NCBI GenBank assembly: GCA_022793375.1
Contig: JAAWCS010000018.1
Coordinates: 1 to 64,000 of the forward strand
Direction of reading: 5' to 3'
Source: Lachnospiraceae bacterium
Lineage (GTDB): Bacteria; Bacillota; Clostridia; Lachnospirales; Lachnospiraceae
DNA length: 64,000 nucleotides
Part shown: positions 35,811 to 44,126 of the stretch, in pieces
Position numbering within the stretch: the first letter of the stretch is position 1
Layout of the letters: each line of letters begins with the position of its first letter
Notes under the pieces: generated by a model
The model's input: only the letters and a program-made list of their open reading frames with translations
Told to the model about the DNA's origin: nothing
Database searches by the model: none
Program-made: the position numbers and the translations under genes

Positions 35811-37047
35811 ATTCCATCTTGTGAATCAGCAGCCCGCTGCGCAGTTTCGGCTCAAACCAGGTCGATTTCGGCGGCATCAAAAGCCCGGCATCCGCCACGG
35901 CAAACAATTCGCCGATATCGGTCGGATACATGGCAAAGGCCGCCGCCATATCCGTCTCACAGCGCCGCTTTAATTCCGAAAGCCCGCGGATTCCGCCGAC
36001 AAAGTCGATGCGGCTGTCCGTGCGCGGATCGCCGATCCCCAGATAGGGCGCCAGGATCTCGCGCTGCAAAAAAGCCACGTCCAATCCCTCCACCGGATCT
36101 GCGGACAGCCATTGAGGCCGCACCGCCAGATGATACCAGCTGCCGGCCAGATAGAGACCGATCTCCCCTTTGGCCTGGGGCCGCACCTCTTTTTCACCGC
36201 AGCCCGTAACCTGGCATTTTTCATTCAGGCATTCCAGAAACGCGCCCGGCGTAAGGCCGTTTAAGTCTCTGACCACGCGGTTGTAGGAAAGAATCCGCAG
36301 TTCTTCGGCGCAGAACACCACCGAAAGAAAGTAGTTCCACTCCTCCTTTCCCGTATAACAGGGACAGGCTTTGCGGCGGCGCAGGGCCGCCCGTACCGCC
36401 GACGCGGCCCGGTGGTGCCCGTCCGCTATGTACAGAGCCGGCATTGCCGCAAATCCCTCCGTAATCGCCTGGATTTGGTCCGGCTCCGCGATCTTAAAGA
36501 TCCGGTGCCCGATCCCGTCCGGCGAAACAAAGTCATACAGCGGCTTTGCCTTCTTGCTCTCCTTTAGTACCGCGCGAAGATTTCCGAACGATCGGCAGGC
36601 CAGAAAAATCGGCCCGGTCTGCGCCCCGCAGGCTTCTACGTGGCGTACCCGGTCCTCCTCTTTATCGGCCCGGGTGTTCTCGTGTTTTTTGACCACGCCG
36701 GTCAGATAGTCGTCCACCGCGGCACAGCCTACCACGCCGGTCTGCCGGCGGCCCTCCCTTGTCAGCTCATACAGGTACAGACAGGGTTCCTCTTCCCGGA
36801 TAAAAATTCCTTCTCGTTCGGCCTCCTGCAAAAGCGCTGCCGCCTTTTCATATACCCGCGAATCATACGCCGATACTTCCGGGCCGAAATGCACCTCGGC
36901 CCGGTCGATTTTCAAAAAAGACAATGGTTCCCGTTCTGCCTCCCGGAGCGCTTCGGTCCGGTTATAGACATCGTAAGGCAGGGCCGCCACGCGCGCCGCT
37001 GCGGCCGGGTCCGGCCGAAGCCCTGCAAATGGTCTGATCGTCGCCAT
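35809..37047 (-). CDS. DUF1015 family protein
   Basis: 412 residues. The family signature is clear: IRPFAGLRPDPAAAARVAALPYDVYNRTEA at the start, FLKIDRAEVHF, the LYIADGHHRAASAVRAALRR motif and the late ADPVEGLDVAFLQREIL segment. No biochemical function is established. It follows serA by 13 bp; the serC-serA-DUF1015 order is conserved in Clostridia, suggesting a role tied to serine metabolism. Confidence 0.88.
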   Translation of the reverse strand: MATIRPFAGLRPDPAAAARVAALPYDVYNRTEALREAEREPLSFLKIDRAEVHFGPEVSAYDSRVYEKAAALLQEAEREGIFIREEEPCLYLYELTREGRRQTGVVGCAAVDDYLTGVVKKHENTRADKEEDRVRHVEACGAQTGPIFLACRSFGNLRAVLKESKKAKPLYDFVSPDGIGHRIFKIAEPDQIQAITEGFAAMPALYIADGHHRAASAVRAALRRRKACPCYTGKEEWNYFLSVVFCAEELRILSYNRVVRDLNGLTPGAFLECLNEKCQVTGCGEKEVRPQAKGEIGLYLAGSWYHLAVRPQWLSADPVEGLDVAFLQREILAPYLGIGDPRTDSRIDFVGGIRGLSELKRRCETDMAAAFAMYPTDIGELFAVADAGLLMPPKSTWFEPKLRSGLLIHKME

Positions 37048-37060
37048 AGCCGTCCTCCGT

Positions 37061-38224
37061 TTATCCCAGAACGCGAATCCGCATGGCGCCGGGAATCTGA
37101 TTCAAAATCGCTACGATCGCCTCCGTATCCTCCGCTTCCACGTCGAGCATCGTGTAGGCAATCTGGCCTTTGCTCTTATTGGTCATATGCGAAATATTTA
37201 CGTTGCAGGACGCCACGGCCGAGGTAAACTGGCCGATCATATTCGGGATGTTTTTGTGGAAAATCGCAATGCGCTTCTCCCCTTTTACCCGCTGTCCCAG
37301 GTCGCAGTCCGGCATATTGACCGAGTTATGGATATTGCCGTTTTCCAGATAGTCCACCAGTTCATTGACCGCCATCACGGCGCAGTTGTCCTCGGATTCC
37401 TCGGTCGAAGCGCCCAGATGCGGCAGTGCGATGCAGTTTTCCATTGCCAGCGTTTCCTCATTGGGGAAATCGCAGATATAGCGCTTTACCTTGCCGGAGG
37501 CCAGCGCCTGATGCATGGCGCTGTTGTGCGTCAGCTCGTCGCGGGCAAAGTTTAAGATCACCACGCCGTCTTTCATCTTTTCAATGCTGTACATATTGAA
37601 AAAGCCCCAGGTATCCGACAGGAGCGGCACATGGATCGTCAGATAATCGCACTGGGCAAATACCTCATCCAGATTTTGCGTATAGCGCACGAAATTCGAC
37701 ATGTGCAGGGCGCCGAATACCGAAAGGAAGGGATCATACCCGTAGACGGTCATTCCCAAATCCGCCGCCGCGTTGGCTACCTCGACGCCGATCGCGCCCA
37801 GGCCGATTACGCCCAGCGATTTTCCGCGAATCTCACAGCCGGCAAACTGCTTTTTTCCCTTCTCGACCTGCTTGGCAATGCCCTCGCCGGTCAGGCCTTT
37901 GGCCCATTCGATCCCCCCGACAATATCGCGGGAGGCTAAAAGCAGCGCCGCCAGCACCAGCTCCTTGACGCCGTTGGCATTGGCGCCCGGCGTATTAAAG
38001 ACCGGAATCCCACGCTCGGCCAGCGCGTCGCAGGGAATATTGTTGACGCCGGCGCCGGCCCGGGCCACGGCCAGCAGGCTTTCCGGCAGTGTAAGCTCAT
38101 GCATATCCGCACTGCGTACCAGCACGCCCTCCGCTTCCTCAAGGGTATCCGAGCGCACGTAATCCGCTGTCAGCAGGCGCAGCCCTTTTTCGGAAATGGG
38201 GTTTAAGCAGTGAATCTTTCTCAT
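37061..38224 (-). CDS. serA: D-3-phosphoglycerate dehydrogenase with ACT domain
   Basis: 387 residues. 2-hydroxyacid dehydrogenase fold: nucleotide-binding GVIGLGAIGVEVANAAADLGM (about 138-158), catalytic arginine in LNFARDEL, glutamate in CDFPNEE and histidine in LPHLGASTEES. The C-terminal ACT domain (about 315-387: IAIFHKNIPNMIGQFTSAVASCNVNISHMTNKS) is the short type without the extra domain of long SerA. It oxidises 3-phosphoglycerate, the first step of serine synthesis. 17 bp after serC. Confidence 0.93.
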   Translation of the reverse strand: MRKIHCLNPISEKGLRLLTADYVRSDTLEEAEGVLVRSADMHELTLPESLLAVARAGAGVNNIPCDALAERGIPVFNTPGANANGVKELVLAALLLASRDIVGGIEWAKGLTGEGIAKQVEKGKKQFAGCEIRGKSLGVIGLGAIGVEVANAAADLGMTVYGYDPFLSVFGALHMSNFVRYTQNLDEVFAQCDYLTIHVPLLSDTWGFFNMYSIEKMKDGVVILNFARDELTHNSAMHQALASGKVKRYICDFPNEETLAMENCIALPHLGASTEESEDNCAVMAVNELVDYLENGNIHNSVNMPDCDLGQRVKGEKRIAIFHKNIPNMIGQFTSAVASCNVNISHMTNKSKGQIAYTMLDVEAEDTEAIVAILNQIPGAMRIRVLG

Positions 38225-38241
38225 AATCTTTCCTCCTCGTT

Positions 38242-39327
38242 TTACCGCCGCCGAGCGGCTTCAAATTCTTTCATAAACGCTACCAACGCCTCGACGCCGG
38301 CCCGCGGCATCGCGTTGTAGATGCTGGCCCGCATACCGCCGACGCTCCGGTGCCCCTTTAAGTTTACCAGGCCGGCCGCGGCCGCTTCTTTTACAAACGC
38401 CGCGTCCAGCTCCTTATCGCCCGTCACAAAGGGAACGTTCATCAGGGAGCGGTCCTCTTTTACGACGGTTCCCTGAAACAGCCTGCTCGCATCCAGGAAA
38501 TCGTACAAAAGCGCCGCCTTTTCCTCGTTGCGTTTTTTCATGGCGGCCAGCCCGCCCTGAGCTTTCAGCCACTTAAATACCTTGCCGCAGATATAGATTC
38601 CGTAGACCGGCGGCGTGTTGAACAGCGATCCGGCGTCAGCCTGCGTCTTGTAGGCCAGCATCGTCGGCGTGCCCGGCAGCACATCTTCGCGGATCAGGTC
38701 GTCGCGGACAATCGCGATCACCACGCCGGCCGGACCGATATTTTTCTGGACGCCGCCGTAAATGACGCCGTAGCGGCTCACCTCCATCGGTTCCGACAAA
38801 AAGCACGAGGATACGTCGGCTACCAGATCCTTGCCTTTCGTATTCGGCAGCGTATGATATTTGGTGCCGTAAATCGTATTGTTTTCACAGATATAGACAT
38901 AGTCCGCCTCCGGGCTTACCGGCAGGTCCGAGCCGTCGGGAATGTAGGAAAAGGTCTTGTCCTCGCTGGAGGCAATGCAGTTGGCTTTGCCGTACTTTGC
39001 CGCTTCTTTCCAGGCTTTTTTCGCCCACTGGCCGGTGACGATGTAATCCGCCACGCGGTTTTTCATCAGGTTCATCGGAACCGCCGCAAATTGCTGATAG
39101 GCTCCGCCCTGTAAAAACAGCACTTTATAATTCGAGGGAACTGCCAGAAGTGTCCGCAAATCCTCCTCCGCCTCCCCAATGATGGTATCAAAAACAGAAG
39201 AACGGTGACTGATCTCCATCACCGACATGCCGCAGCCGCGGTAATCCAGCATTTCCGCCGCGGCTTCCTTTAGCACTTCCTCCGGCAATACGGCCGGTCC
39301 CGCCGAAAAATTATATACTCTCGCCAT
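38242..39327 (-). CDS. serC: Phosphoserine aminotransferase
   Basis: 361 residues. PLP-dependent class V fold: N-terminal YNFSAGPAVLPEEVL, MSVMEISHRS, the PLP lysine in YGGVQKNIGPAGV (about residue 195) and the C-terminal GGMRASIYNAMP motif. It makes phosphoserine from phosphohydroxypyruvate, the product of SerA encoded next. Ribosome-binding site AAAGGAGGTT upstream. Confidence 0.95.
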   Translation of the reverse strand: MARVYNFSAGPAVLPEEVLKEAAAEMLDYRGCGMSVMEISHRSSVFDTIIGEAEEDLRTLLAVPSNYKVLFLQGGAYQQFAAVPMNLMKNRVADYIVTGQWAKKAWKEAAKYGKANCIASSEDKTFSYIPDGSDLPVSPEADYVYICENNTIYGTKYHTLPNTKGKDLVADVSSCFLSEPMEVSRYGVIYGGVQKNIGPAGVVIAIVRDDLIREDVLPGTPTMLAYKTQADAGSLFNTPPVYGIYICGKVFKWLKAQGGLAAMKKRNEEKAALLYDFLDASRLFQGTVVKEDRSLMNVPFVTGDKELDAAFVKEAAAAGLVNLKGHRSVGGMRASIYNAMPRAGVEALVAFMKEFEAARRR

Positions 39328-39451
39328 CCTCTAACCTCCTTTTTACCTGTATGCCCTCTGCTATTGCTTCTATTATATGCACGGTTGTACACAAATGTGC
39401 CGGCGTCCCGCTTTAGCGCGGTAGCAGGCAAGTGCGTCTATGTCCAGAAAT

Positions 39452-39502
39452 AGCCGCCTCGCAAAAAAGCAGACGGCTATCCATTGGGCCGGCATCCGGC
39501 CC
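39452..39502 (-). terminator. Hairpins after yajC
   Basis: Two stems follow the yajC stop on the minus strand: GGGCCGG-N3-CCGGCCC (39486-39502), and AGCCGTCTGC / GCGAGGCGGCT (39452-39478) with a T-rich loop. They probably end the tgt-yajC transcript. Confidence 0.6.
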
Positions 39503-39505
39503 TTA

Positions 39506-39811
39506 TTATTCCTCGTCCGGCTTCTCCACATCGATGATGGCGGTCTTGTCCATCGTGATACGGCAGTGCCGGTCATTCCCGAATTCCACAATCACATCCT
39601 CGTCGGTGATATCAAGCACGATCCCGTAAAAACCACTGCTGGTCTTGATCGCGTCGCCCACCGCCAGACTGTCCATCAGCGCCTTTAAGCGCTTCTGCTC
39701 CTTCTTCTGCGGCCGTCCCATGAGCCAGAACATGCCGACAATGAATACCGCGTATATCGCGATCAATCCCCAGCCCATGCCTCCGGCCGCTTCCATCAAA
39801 ATTGCGTTCAT
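39506..39811 (-). CDS. yajC: Preprotein translocase accessory subunit YajC
   Basis: 101 residues with one membrane helix (about 16-33) and the family hallmark FWLMGRPQKKEQKRLKALMDSLAVGDAIKTSSGFYGIVLDI. It supports SecDF at the Sec translocon. Located right after tgt, the classic tgt-yajC order; secDF does not follow here. Start preceded by AGGAGGAAT. Confidence 0.93.
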   Translation of the reverse strand: MNAILMEAAGGMGWGLIAIYAVFIVGMFWLMGRPQKKEQKRLKALMDSLAVGDAIKTSSGFYGIVLDITDEDVIVEFGNDRHCRITMDKTAIIDVEKPDEE

Positions 39812-39829
39812 GTTGATTCCTCCTGATTC

Positions 39830-40960
39830 TTATTTTGCCTGCTGCATCCCGGCAAGCTTTTGTTTTTTATACTCCTGATAACGATGTTCCTCAATCGCCT
39901 GACGGATCTCCGTCATCATTGTATTATAGAAATACAGATTGTGAAGCACGCACAGCCGCATTCCCAGCATCTCCCCGGCTTTCAGCAGATGGCGGATGTA
40001 AGCCCGGCTGTAGCGCCGGCAGGCCGGGCACTGGCAGCCCTCTTCAATCGGCCGCTCATCCAGCTGGTATTTGGCGTTGAAAAGATTCCTCTTTCCCTGG
40101 TTTGTGTATACATGCCCGTGGCGGCCGTTGCGGCTGGGATAGACGCAGTCAAAAAAGTCCACGCCCCGCTCCACCGCCTCCAGGATATTGGCCGGCGTAC
40201 CGACGCCCATCAGATAGACCGGCTTCTCTTTCGGCAATTCCGGAACGACCGCGTCTAAAATCCGGTACATCTCTTCGTGGCTCTCGCCGACCGCCAGGCC
40301 GCCGACCGCATACCCGTCCAGATCCATCTCGCGGATCTGCCTGGCATGGGCGATGCGGATGTCCTCGTAGGTTCCGCCCTGATTGATGCCGAACAAAAGC
40401 TGATGCGCATTTACCGTATCCGGCAGGCTGTTCAGGCGCGTCATTTCCTTCTTGCAGCGCTCCAGCCAGCGAGTGGTGCGCGCTACGCTGTTTTCCACGT
40501 ATTCCCTGGTCGAGGGATTCGGGATACACTCGTCAAAGGCCATAGCGATCGTGGAACCCAGGTTTGACTGAATCCGCATGCTCTCCTCCGGACCCATGAA
40601 AATCCGCCGCCCGTCCACATGGGAATTGAAGGTGACGCCCTCCTCTTTGATTTTGCGCAGAGATGCCAGCGAAAACACCTGGAAGCCGCCGGAATCCGTC
40701 AGAATCGGCCGGTTCCATGACATGAACCGGTGCAGGCCGCCCAGCTGCTTCACGATCTCATCACCGGGCCGCACATGAAGGTGGTAGGTATTGGACAGCT
40801 CGATCTGCGTTCCGATCGCCTCTAAGTCCTCGGTCGAGACCGCGCCTTTAATCGCGGCGGCCGTCCCCACGTTCATAAATACCGGCGTCTGCACCGTACC
40901 GTGCACGGTCGCAAACTCGGCGCGTTTCGCGCGGCCGTCCATTGTTATTATTTTATACAT
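39830..40960 (-). CDS. tgt: tRNA-guanine (queuine) transglycosylase
   Basis: 376 residues from ATG at 40960; a start 14 codons upstream lacks a better site. Catalytic residues: LTDSGGFQVFSL (general acid/base Asp) and nucleophile Asp in FFDCVYPSRNGRHGHVYT; zinc site CQCPACRRYSRAYIRHLLKAGE (three Cys, one His). Exchanges guanine 34 for preQ1 or queuine in GUN-anticodon tRNAs. It lies 25 bp after the SCIFF maturase and may share its transcript. Confidence 0.95.
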   Translation of the reverse strand: MYKIITMDGRAKRAEFATVHGTVQTPVFMNVGTAAAIKGAVSTEDLEAIGTQIELSNTYHLHVRPGDEIVKQLGGLHRFMSWNRPILTDSGGFQVFSLASLRKIKEEGVTFNSHVDGRRIFMGPEESMRIQSNLGSTIAMAFDECIPNPSTREYVENSVARTTRWLERCKKEMTRLNSLPDTVNAHQLLFGINQGGTYEDIRIAHARQIREMDLDGYAVGGLAVGESHEEMYRILDAVVPELPKEKPVYLMGVGTPANILEAVERGVDFFDCVYPSRNGRHGHVYTNQGKRNLFNAKYQLDERPIEEGCQCPACRRYSRAYIRHLLKAGEMLGMRLCVLHNLYFYNTMMTEIRQAIEEHRYQEYKKQKLAGMQQAK

Positions 40961-40985
40961 AAATATTCCCGTTTTCAACCTTTTT

Positions 40986-42341
40986 TTATTCTTCGTCCGC
41001 AAGCGCCGCCTGGATCATAATCGCGCACTCAATCCGTTTTTTCTGCATCTCACAGCCGATGTCGTAAGCGTCCGTAATCGAGCCGTGGAAATGATAGGAA
41101 TTGGCCGCGCATCCGCCGCTGCAGTAAAAACGGGCAAAGCAGTTTCTGCATTTTTCCTTTGCGTATACGTTGCACAGCTTGAACTCGTCGCGCACCGCCG
41201 TATTCGTGATCCCCTCGTCCACATTTCCCAGAAGGAATTCCTCCTGTCCGACAAACTGATGGCAGGGGTAGAAGTCTCCCCAGGGCGTGACGGCCAGGTA
41301 TTCCGTCCCCGAACCGCAGCCCGACAGGCGTTTGGCCACGCACGGCCCCTGGCTTAAATCAATCATAAAGTGGAAAAAGTTAAAGCCGCGGCCCTCTTTT
41401 TTTCGTTTGATATATTCCGCGGCCAGCGTATCGTACTCCGCCAGGATCTGCGGCAGGTCCTCCTCTCGGATCGCGTAAGGCTCCCCAGCCGGGGACACCA
41501 CCGGTTCGATCGACATCTGGTCAAAACCCAGATCGGCAAAATGCAGCACGTCTTTGGCAAAATCGAGATTATAGCGGGTAAACGTGCCGCGCACATAATA
41601 CTGGCCCTTACGGCTCTTTGCAAACTCCCGGAATTTGGGAACGATAAAATCGTAGCTGCCCCTGCCGTTTCGAAACGGGCGCATGCGATCGTTGACCTCG
41701 GGACGGCCGTCTAAGCTCAGCACCACATTGCTCATCTCGCGGTTGCAGAATTCCATGATTTCATCGTTTAACAGCACGCCGTTGGTCGTGATCGTAAAAC
41801 GGAACTTCTTATTGCAGGCCTCCTCGCGGGACCGGCCGTAGCGCACCAGTTCCTTTACGACTTCCCAGTTCATCAGCGGCTCGCCGCCAAAGAAATCCAC
41901 CTCTAAATTTACCCGGCTGCCGGAATTGGCAATCAGAAAATCCAGCGCCTTCTTTCCCACCTCCAGGCTCATCAGCGCGCGGCGGCCGTGATATTCTCCT
42001 TCTTCGGCAAAGCAGTACTGACAAGCCAGATTGCAGTCATGGGCCACATGAAGGCAGAGCGCCTTGACTACGGTCTGGCGTTTCTTGAAATCCGCCACAT
42101 ACTGCTGATACTCATCTTTCGTAAACAGCATCTCCTGCGCCGCCAGATCCCGGATCTCCCTCAAGGCTTCGGCTGTCTCTCCGGCCCCGTACACCGGTGC
42201 CAGGGCTGCTTCGATTTCCGCTTCCGAGTGTTCTTCGTACATGGCAATGGCATCGTATACCACATCGTCTACCACATGAACGGAACCGCTGCACACGTCC
42301 ATGACGATGTTATAGCCGTTGTTTTTATACTGGTGAATCAC
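40986..42341 (-). CDS. scfB: SCIFF peptide maturase (radical SAM/SPASM)
   Basis: 451 residues. An N-terminal RiPP-recognition-like region (1-85) precedes the radical SAM core with CNLACQYC (C103, C107, C110) and DFFGGEPLMNWEVV. The SPASM region carries further cysteines (about 340-430: GPCVAKRLSGCGSGTEYLAVTPWGDFYPCHQF, CNVYAKEKCRNCFARFYCSGGCAANS) for two extra Fe-S clusters. This is the thioether cross-linking enzyme of the SCIFF system found across Clostridia. Its substrate gene lies 80 bp upstream. Confidence 0.95.
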   Translation of the reverse strand: MIHQYKNNGYNIVMDVCSGSVHVVDDVVYDAIAMYEEHSEAEIEAALAPVYGAGETAEALREIRDLAAQEMLFTKDEYQQYVADFKKRQTVVKALCLHVAHDCNLACQYCFAEEGEYHGRRALMSLEVGKKALDFLIANSGSRVNLEVDFFGGEPLMNWEVVKELVRYGRSREEACNKKFRFTITTNGVLLNDEIMEFCNREMSNVVLSLDGRPEVNDRMRPFRNGRGSYDFIVPKFREFAKSRKGQYYVRGTFTRYNLDFAKDVLHFADLGFDQMSIEPVVSPAGEPYAIREEDLPQILAEYDTLAAEYIKRKKEGRGFNFFHFMIDLSQGPCVAKRLSGCGSGTEYLAVTPWGDFYPCHQFVGQEEFLLGNVDEGITNTAVRDEFKLCNVYAKEKCRNCFARFYCSGGCAANSYHFHGSITDAYDIGCEMQKKRIECAIMIQAALADEE

Positions 42342-42421
42342 TTACGTTCCCCTTTCAAAACGCAGGGACACGGGCCAAAGGCGCCGTGTCCCCCTGCTTA
42401 GCTGTACCTTTTGTCAAACGC

Positions 42422-42565
42422 TTATTTCTGATTCTCGCAACTCTGATTTCCCACTGTGCAGGAAGTCTTGCAGGCCGACTGGCAAGAAGTCTGGCACTCG
42501 CCGCAGCCGCCCTTTTTGATGGTGTTCTTTAAGGTATTGGCGGTTAAAGTCTTGATCTTTTTCAT
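42422..42565 (-). CDS. scfA: SCIFF (six-cysteine) RiPP precursor peptide
   Basis: 47 residues, start after CGGAGGAGACGAACTT. It begins MKKIKTLTANTLKNTIKK (leader) and carries exactly six cysteines (positions 21, 24, 28, 32, 36 and 43) separated by threonine, serine and glycine. This matches the Six Cysteines in Forty-Five residues peptide modified by the maturase downstream, where cysteine sulfur is joined to a threonine alpha carbon. Too short for most gene finders. The strong promoter at 42611-42639 serves it and scfB. Confidence 0.95.
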   Translation of the reverse strand: MKKIKTLTANTLKNTIKKGGCGECQTSCQSACKTSCTVGNQSCENQK

Positions 42566-42610
42566 AAGTTCGTCTCCTCCGAATATATGGGATAAGTGCT
42601 CATTGCGGCC

Positions 42611-42639
42611 ATTATAGCATAAAGGACAGGGAAACGCAA
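42611..42639 (-). promoter_or_regulatory. Promoter of scfA-scfB
   Basis: Minus strand: TTGCGT (42634-42639), 17-bp spacer, perfect TATAAT (42611-42616), about 45 bp before the scfA start. Confidence 0.8.
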
Positions 42640-42743
42640 GAAAAAGATTGCGATCGAAAGCTTCACTCGCTCCCTGCTTTGCAGGCGCTTATCCGATCCT
42701 TACGCTCTTTCCCCGAAACGCGAAGCCATAGCACAATACAAAG

Positions 42744-42785
42744 CCGGGCGGCAACGCAGGCTTTTTGCCTTGCGCTGCCGCCCGG
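42744..42785 (-). terminator. Long hairpin after the coiled-coil gene
   Basis: CCGGGCGGCAACGCAGGC (42744-42761) pairs with an almost complementary arm at 42767-42785 around a 5-nt T loop, leaving about 18 paired positions. No strong U-tract, but the stem is very stable and sits 68 bp after the gene end. Confidence 0.65.
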
Positions 42786-42852
42786 TTCTGTGTTTTACCG
42801 GTTCTTTTGCCACAGCAAGAAAAGGGAAAATCAAATGAACCCGGCAGGCGGT

Positions 42853-43329
42853 TTACGAAAATACCGTATGCTGTTTCCGATATCCGTCATTATCTTTCTG
42901 CCGCAGTTCGCTCTCAACCTGTGCCAGCTGTTTTTCCAGTTTTTCCTTCTCGTCGTCATCGCTGCAGGTGCGGATCTGCTCTTTGAGTTCCTGTCTTTTC
43001 TTTTTAAGCTTCTCGATCTCCCGATCCACCTTATCCGTATTGGCGGTGCACTTTTCCGCTTTTCTGGAATTGTCAGGCTTTTTACCATCCTTTCCCTCTT
43101 GCGGTTCCTCCGGCTTCCTGCCGTCCTCCGGCCGGGCCGCCTTGGGGGCCGCATCTCCCGGAATATATTGATCCCGTTTAGGTGCTGCTTCCCGCTGCAA
43201 ATTCTGCGCTGCGGACGCCTCCTTCGCTTTTTCCTCTTCTTCTCTGAGCGCCCGTTCTCTGGCCGCCTTCTGCAATGCCTGCTGTAGGTCTGCCGTCTGC
43301 GTTCCCGCGTAAACTCCCTGTACTCCCAT
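42853..43329 (-). CDS. Charged coiled-coil protein of unknown function
   Basis: 158 residues from MGVQGVYAG, with AGGAGG 9 nt upstream (an ATG seven codons earlier overlaps that site). Residues 15-45 and 110-150 (DREIEKLKKKRQELKEQIRTC, EKEKLEKQLAQVESELRQ) are predicted coiled coil, joined by a Pro/Lys/Asp-rich linker. No signal or membrane segment. It resembles small FlxA-like proteins in overall style only; no function is assigned. Confidence 0.6.
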   Translation of the reverse strand: MGVQGVYAGTQTADLQQALQKAARERALREEEEKAKEASAAQNLQREAAPKRDQYIPGDAAPKAARPEDGRKPEEPQEGKDGKKPDNSRKAEKCTANTDKVDREIEKLKKKRQELKEQIRTCSDDDEKEKLEKQLAQVESELRQKDNDGYRKQHTVFS

Positions 43330-43463
43330 CTGCGTTATCCTCCTGTCCACAATGCTTCTGTCTGAGTTGGTTTGCTGCTACAGTTTATTTTAAGCATTGC
43401 GGACAGGATTGCAACCGACTTGTCACGAATGGCAGGGTGAGGGCTATGAAATGATTCCGGGGC

Positions 43464-43742
43464 TTAAAACAAATCGCTATGAGACCCTGTACGAATCAAT
43501 TTTAAAATAAGAACCTCCTGAACCACTTGATAAACCAGCAGCCAGTCCGGTTGGATATGACACTCCCGCATATTTTTATAATTTCCGGAATTTGTCAAGG
43601 CATGATCCCTGTACGTTTTGGGAAGCGGCTGTTCACTGCATAAAAGAGAAATGACTTTCTCCAGCTTCTTAGGATCGCATCCTCTTTTCACTGCCAGCTT
43701 ATAATCCTTCTTAAACTGCCCTGTAAATTCTGCTTTAAGCAT
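43464..43742 (-). CDS. yafQ: YafQ/RelE-type toxin (mRNA interferase)
   Basis: 92 residues with the RelE/ParE fold pattern: FTGQFKKDYKLAVKRGCDPKKLEKVISLL, YRDHALTNSGNYKNMRECHIQPDWLLVYQV and a C-terminal LKLIRTGSHSDLF. The histidines (HAL, ECHI, SHSDLF) correspond to YafQ active-site residues. The start overlaps the antitoxin gene by 8 bp. It likely cleaves mRNA at ribosomes when free of DinJ. Confidence 0.9.
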   Translation of the reverse strand: MLKAEFTGQFKKDYKLAVKRGCDPKKLEKVISLLCSEQPLPKTYRDHALTNSGNYKNMRECHIQPDWLLVYQVVQEVLILKLIRTGSHSDLF

Positions 43743-44004
43743 TTAAAGCCTCCATCAAATCGGAAACATTATCAAAAGGGCCGTACACATCCTCTCCTTT
43801 TTCCGCCGCCGCCATCGCCGCATACGTAACTTCATTCGGTTCATCCAGTTTTACCTCAAAAGGCAAGCCATGATGCCGCAGCGCCTGTCGATAAAAAATC
43901 CCTGTCGCCGTACTGAGGTCCATCCCAAGGGCCTTAAAGAGGGCGGTGGCTTTTGCTTTCAGCTCAGGCTCCACCCGAAGCGTAACATTCTCTTTATTTG
44001 CCAT
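43735..44004 (-). CDS. dinJ: DinJ/RelB-family antitoxin
   Basis: 89 residues. The N-terminal ribbon-helix-helix (ENVTLRVEPELKAKATALFKALGMDLSTATGIFYRQALRHHGLPFEV) binds DNA; the acidic C-terminus wraps the toxin. First gene of the pair, with AAAGGAG upstream and a clear promoter at 44036-44064. Such pairs are autoregulated. Confidence 0.92.
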   Translation of the reverse strand: MANKENVTLRVEPELKAKATALFKALGMDLSTATGIFYRQALRHHGLPFEVKLDEPNEVTYAAMAAAEKGEDVYGPFDNVSDLMEALNA

Positions 44005-44035
44005 AATGATTTACTCCTTTTTTGTCTGTAACATC

Positions 44036-44064
44036 ATTATATGTAAAATCCATTTGCTTTGCAA
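44036..44064 (-). promoter_or_regulatory. Promoter of dinJ-yafQ with repeated TTGCAAAGCA
   Basis: Minus strand: TTGCAA (44059-44064), 17-bp spacer, perfect TATAAT (44036-44041). The -35 lies in a direct repeat (TGCAAAGCA then TTGCAAAGCA), a plausible DinJ operator. Confidence 0.75.
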
Positions 44065-44126
44065 GTGCTTTGCACTTTTTGGCGGAGCTGTTCTCAGGCA
44101 AATAAAGAGAATATCCTGTTTTCCGC

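Noticed and set aside
39328..39505. T-box leader for serC-serA
   Set aside because: Only about 180 bp with yajC terminator hairpins; no T-box sequence or specifier stem is visible.
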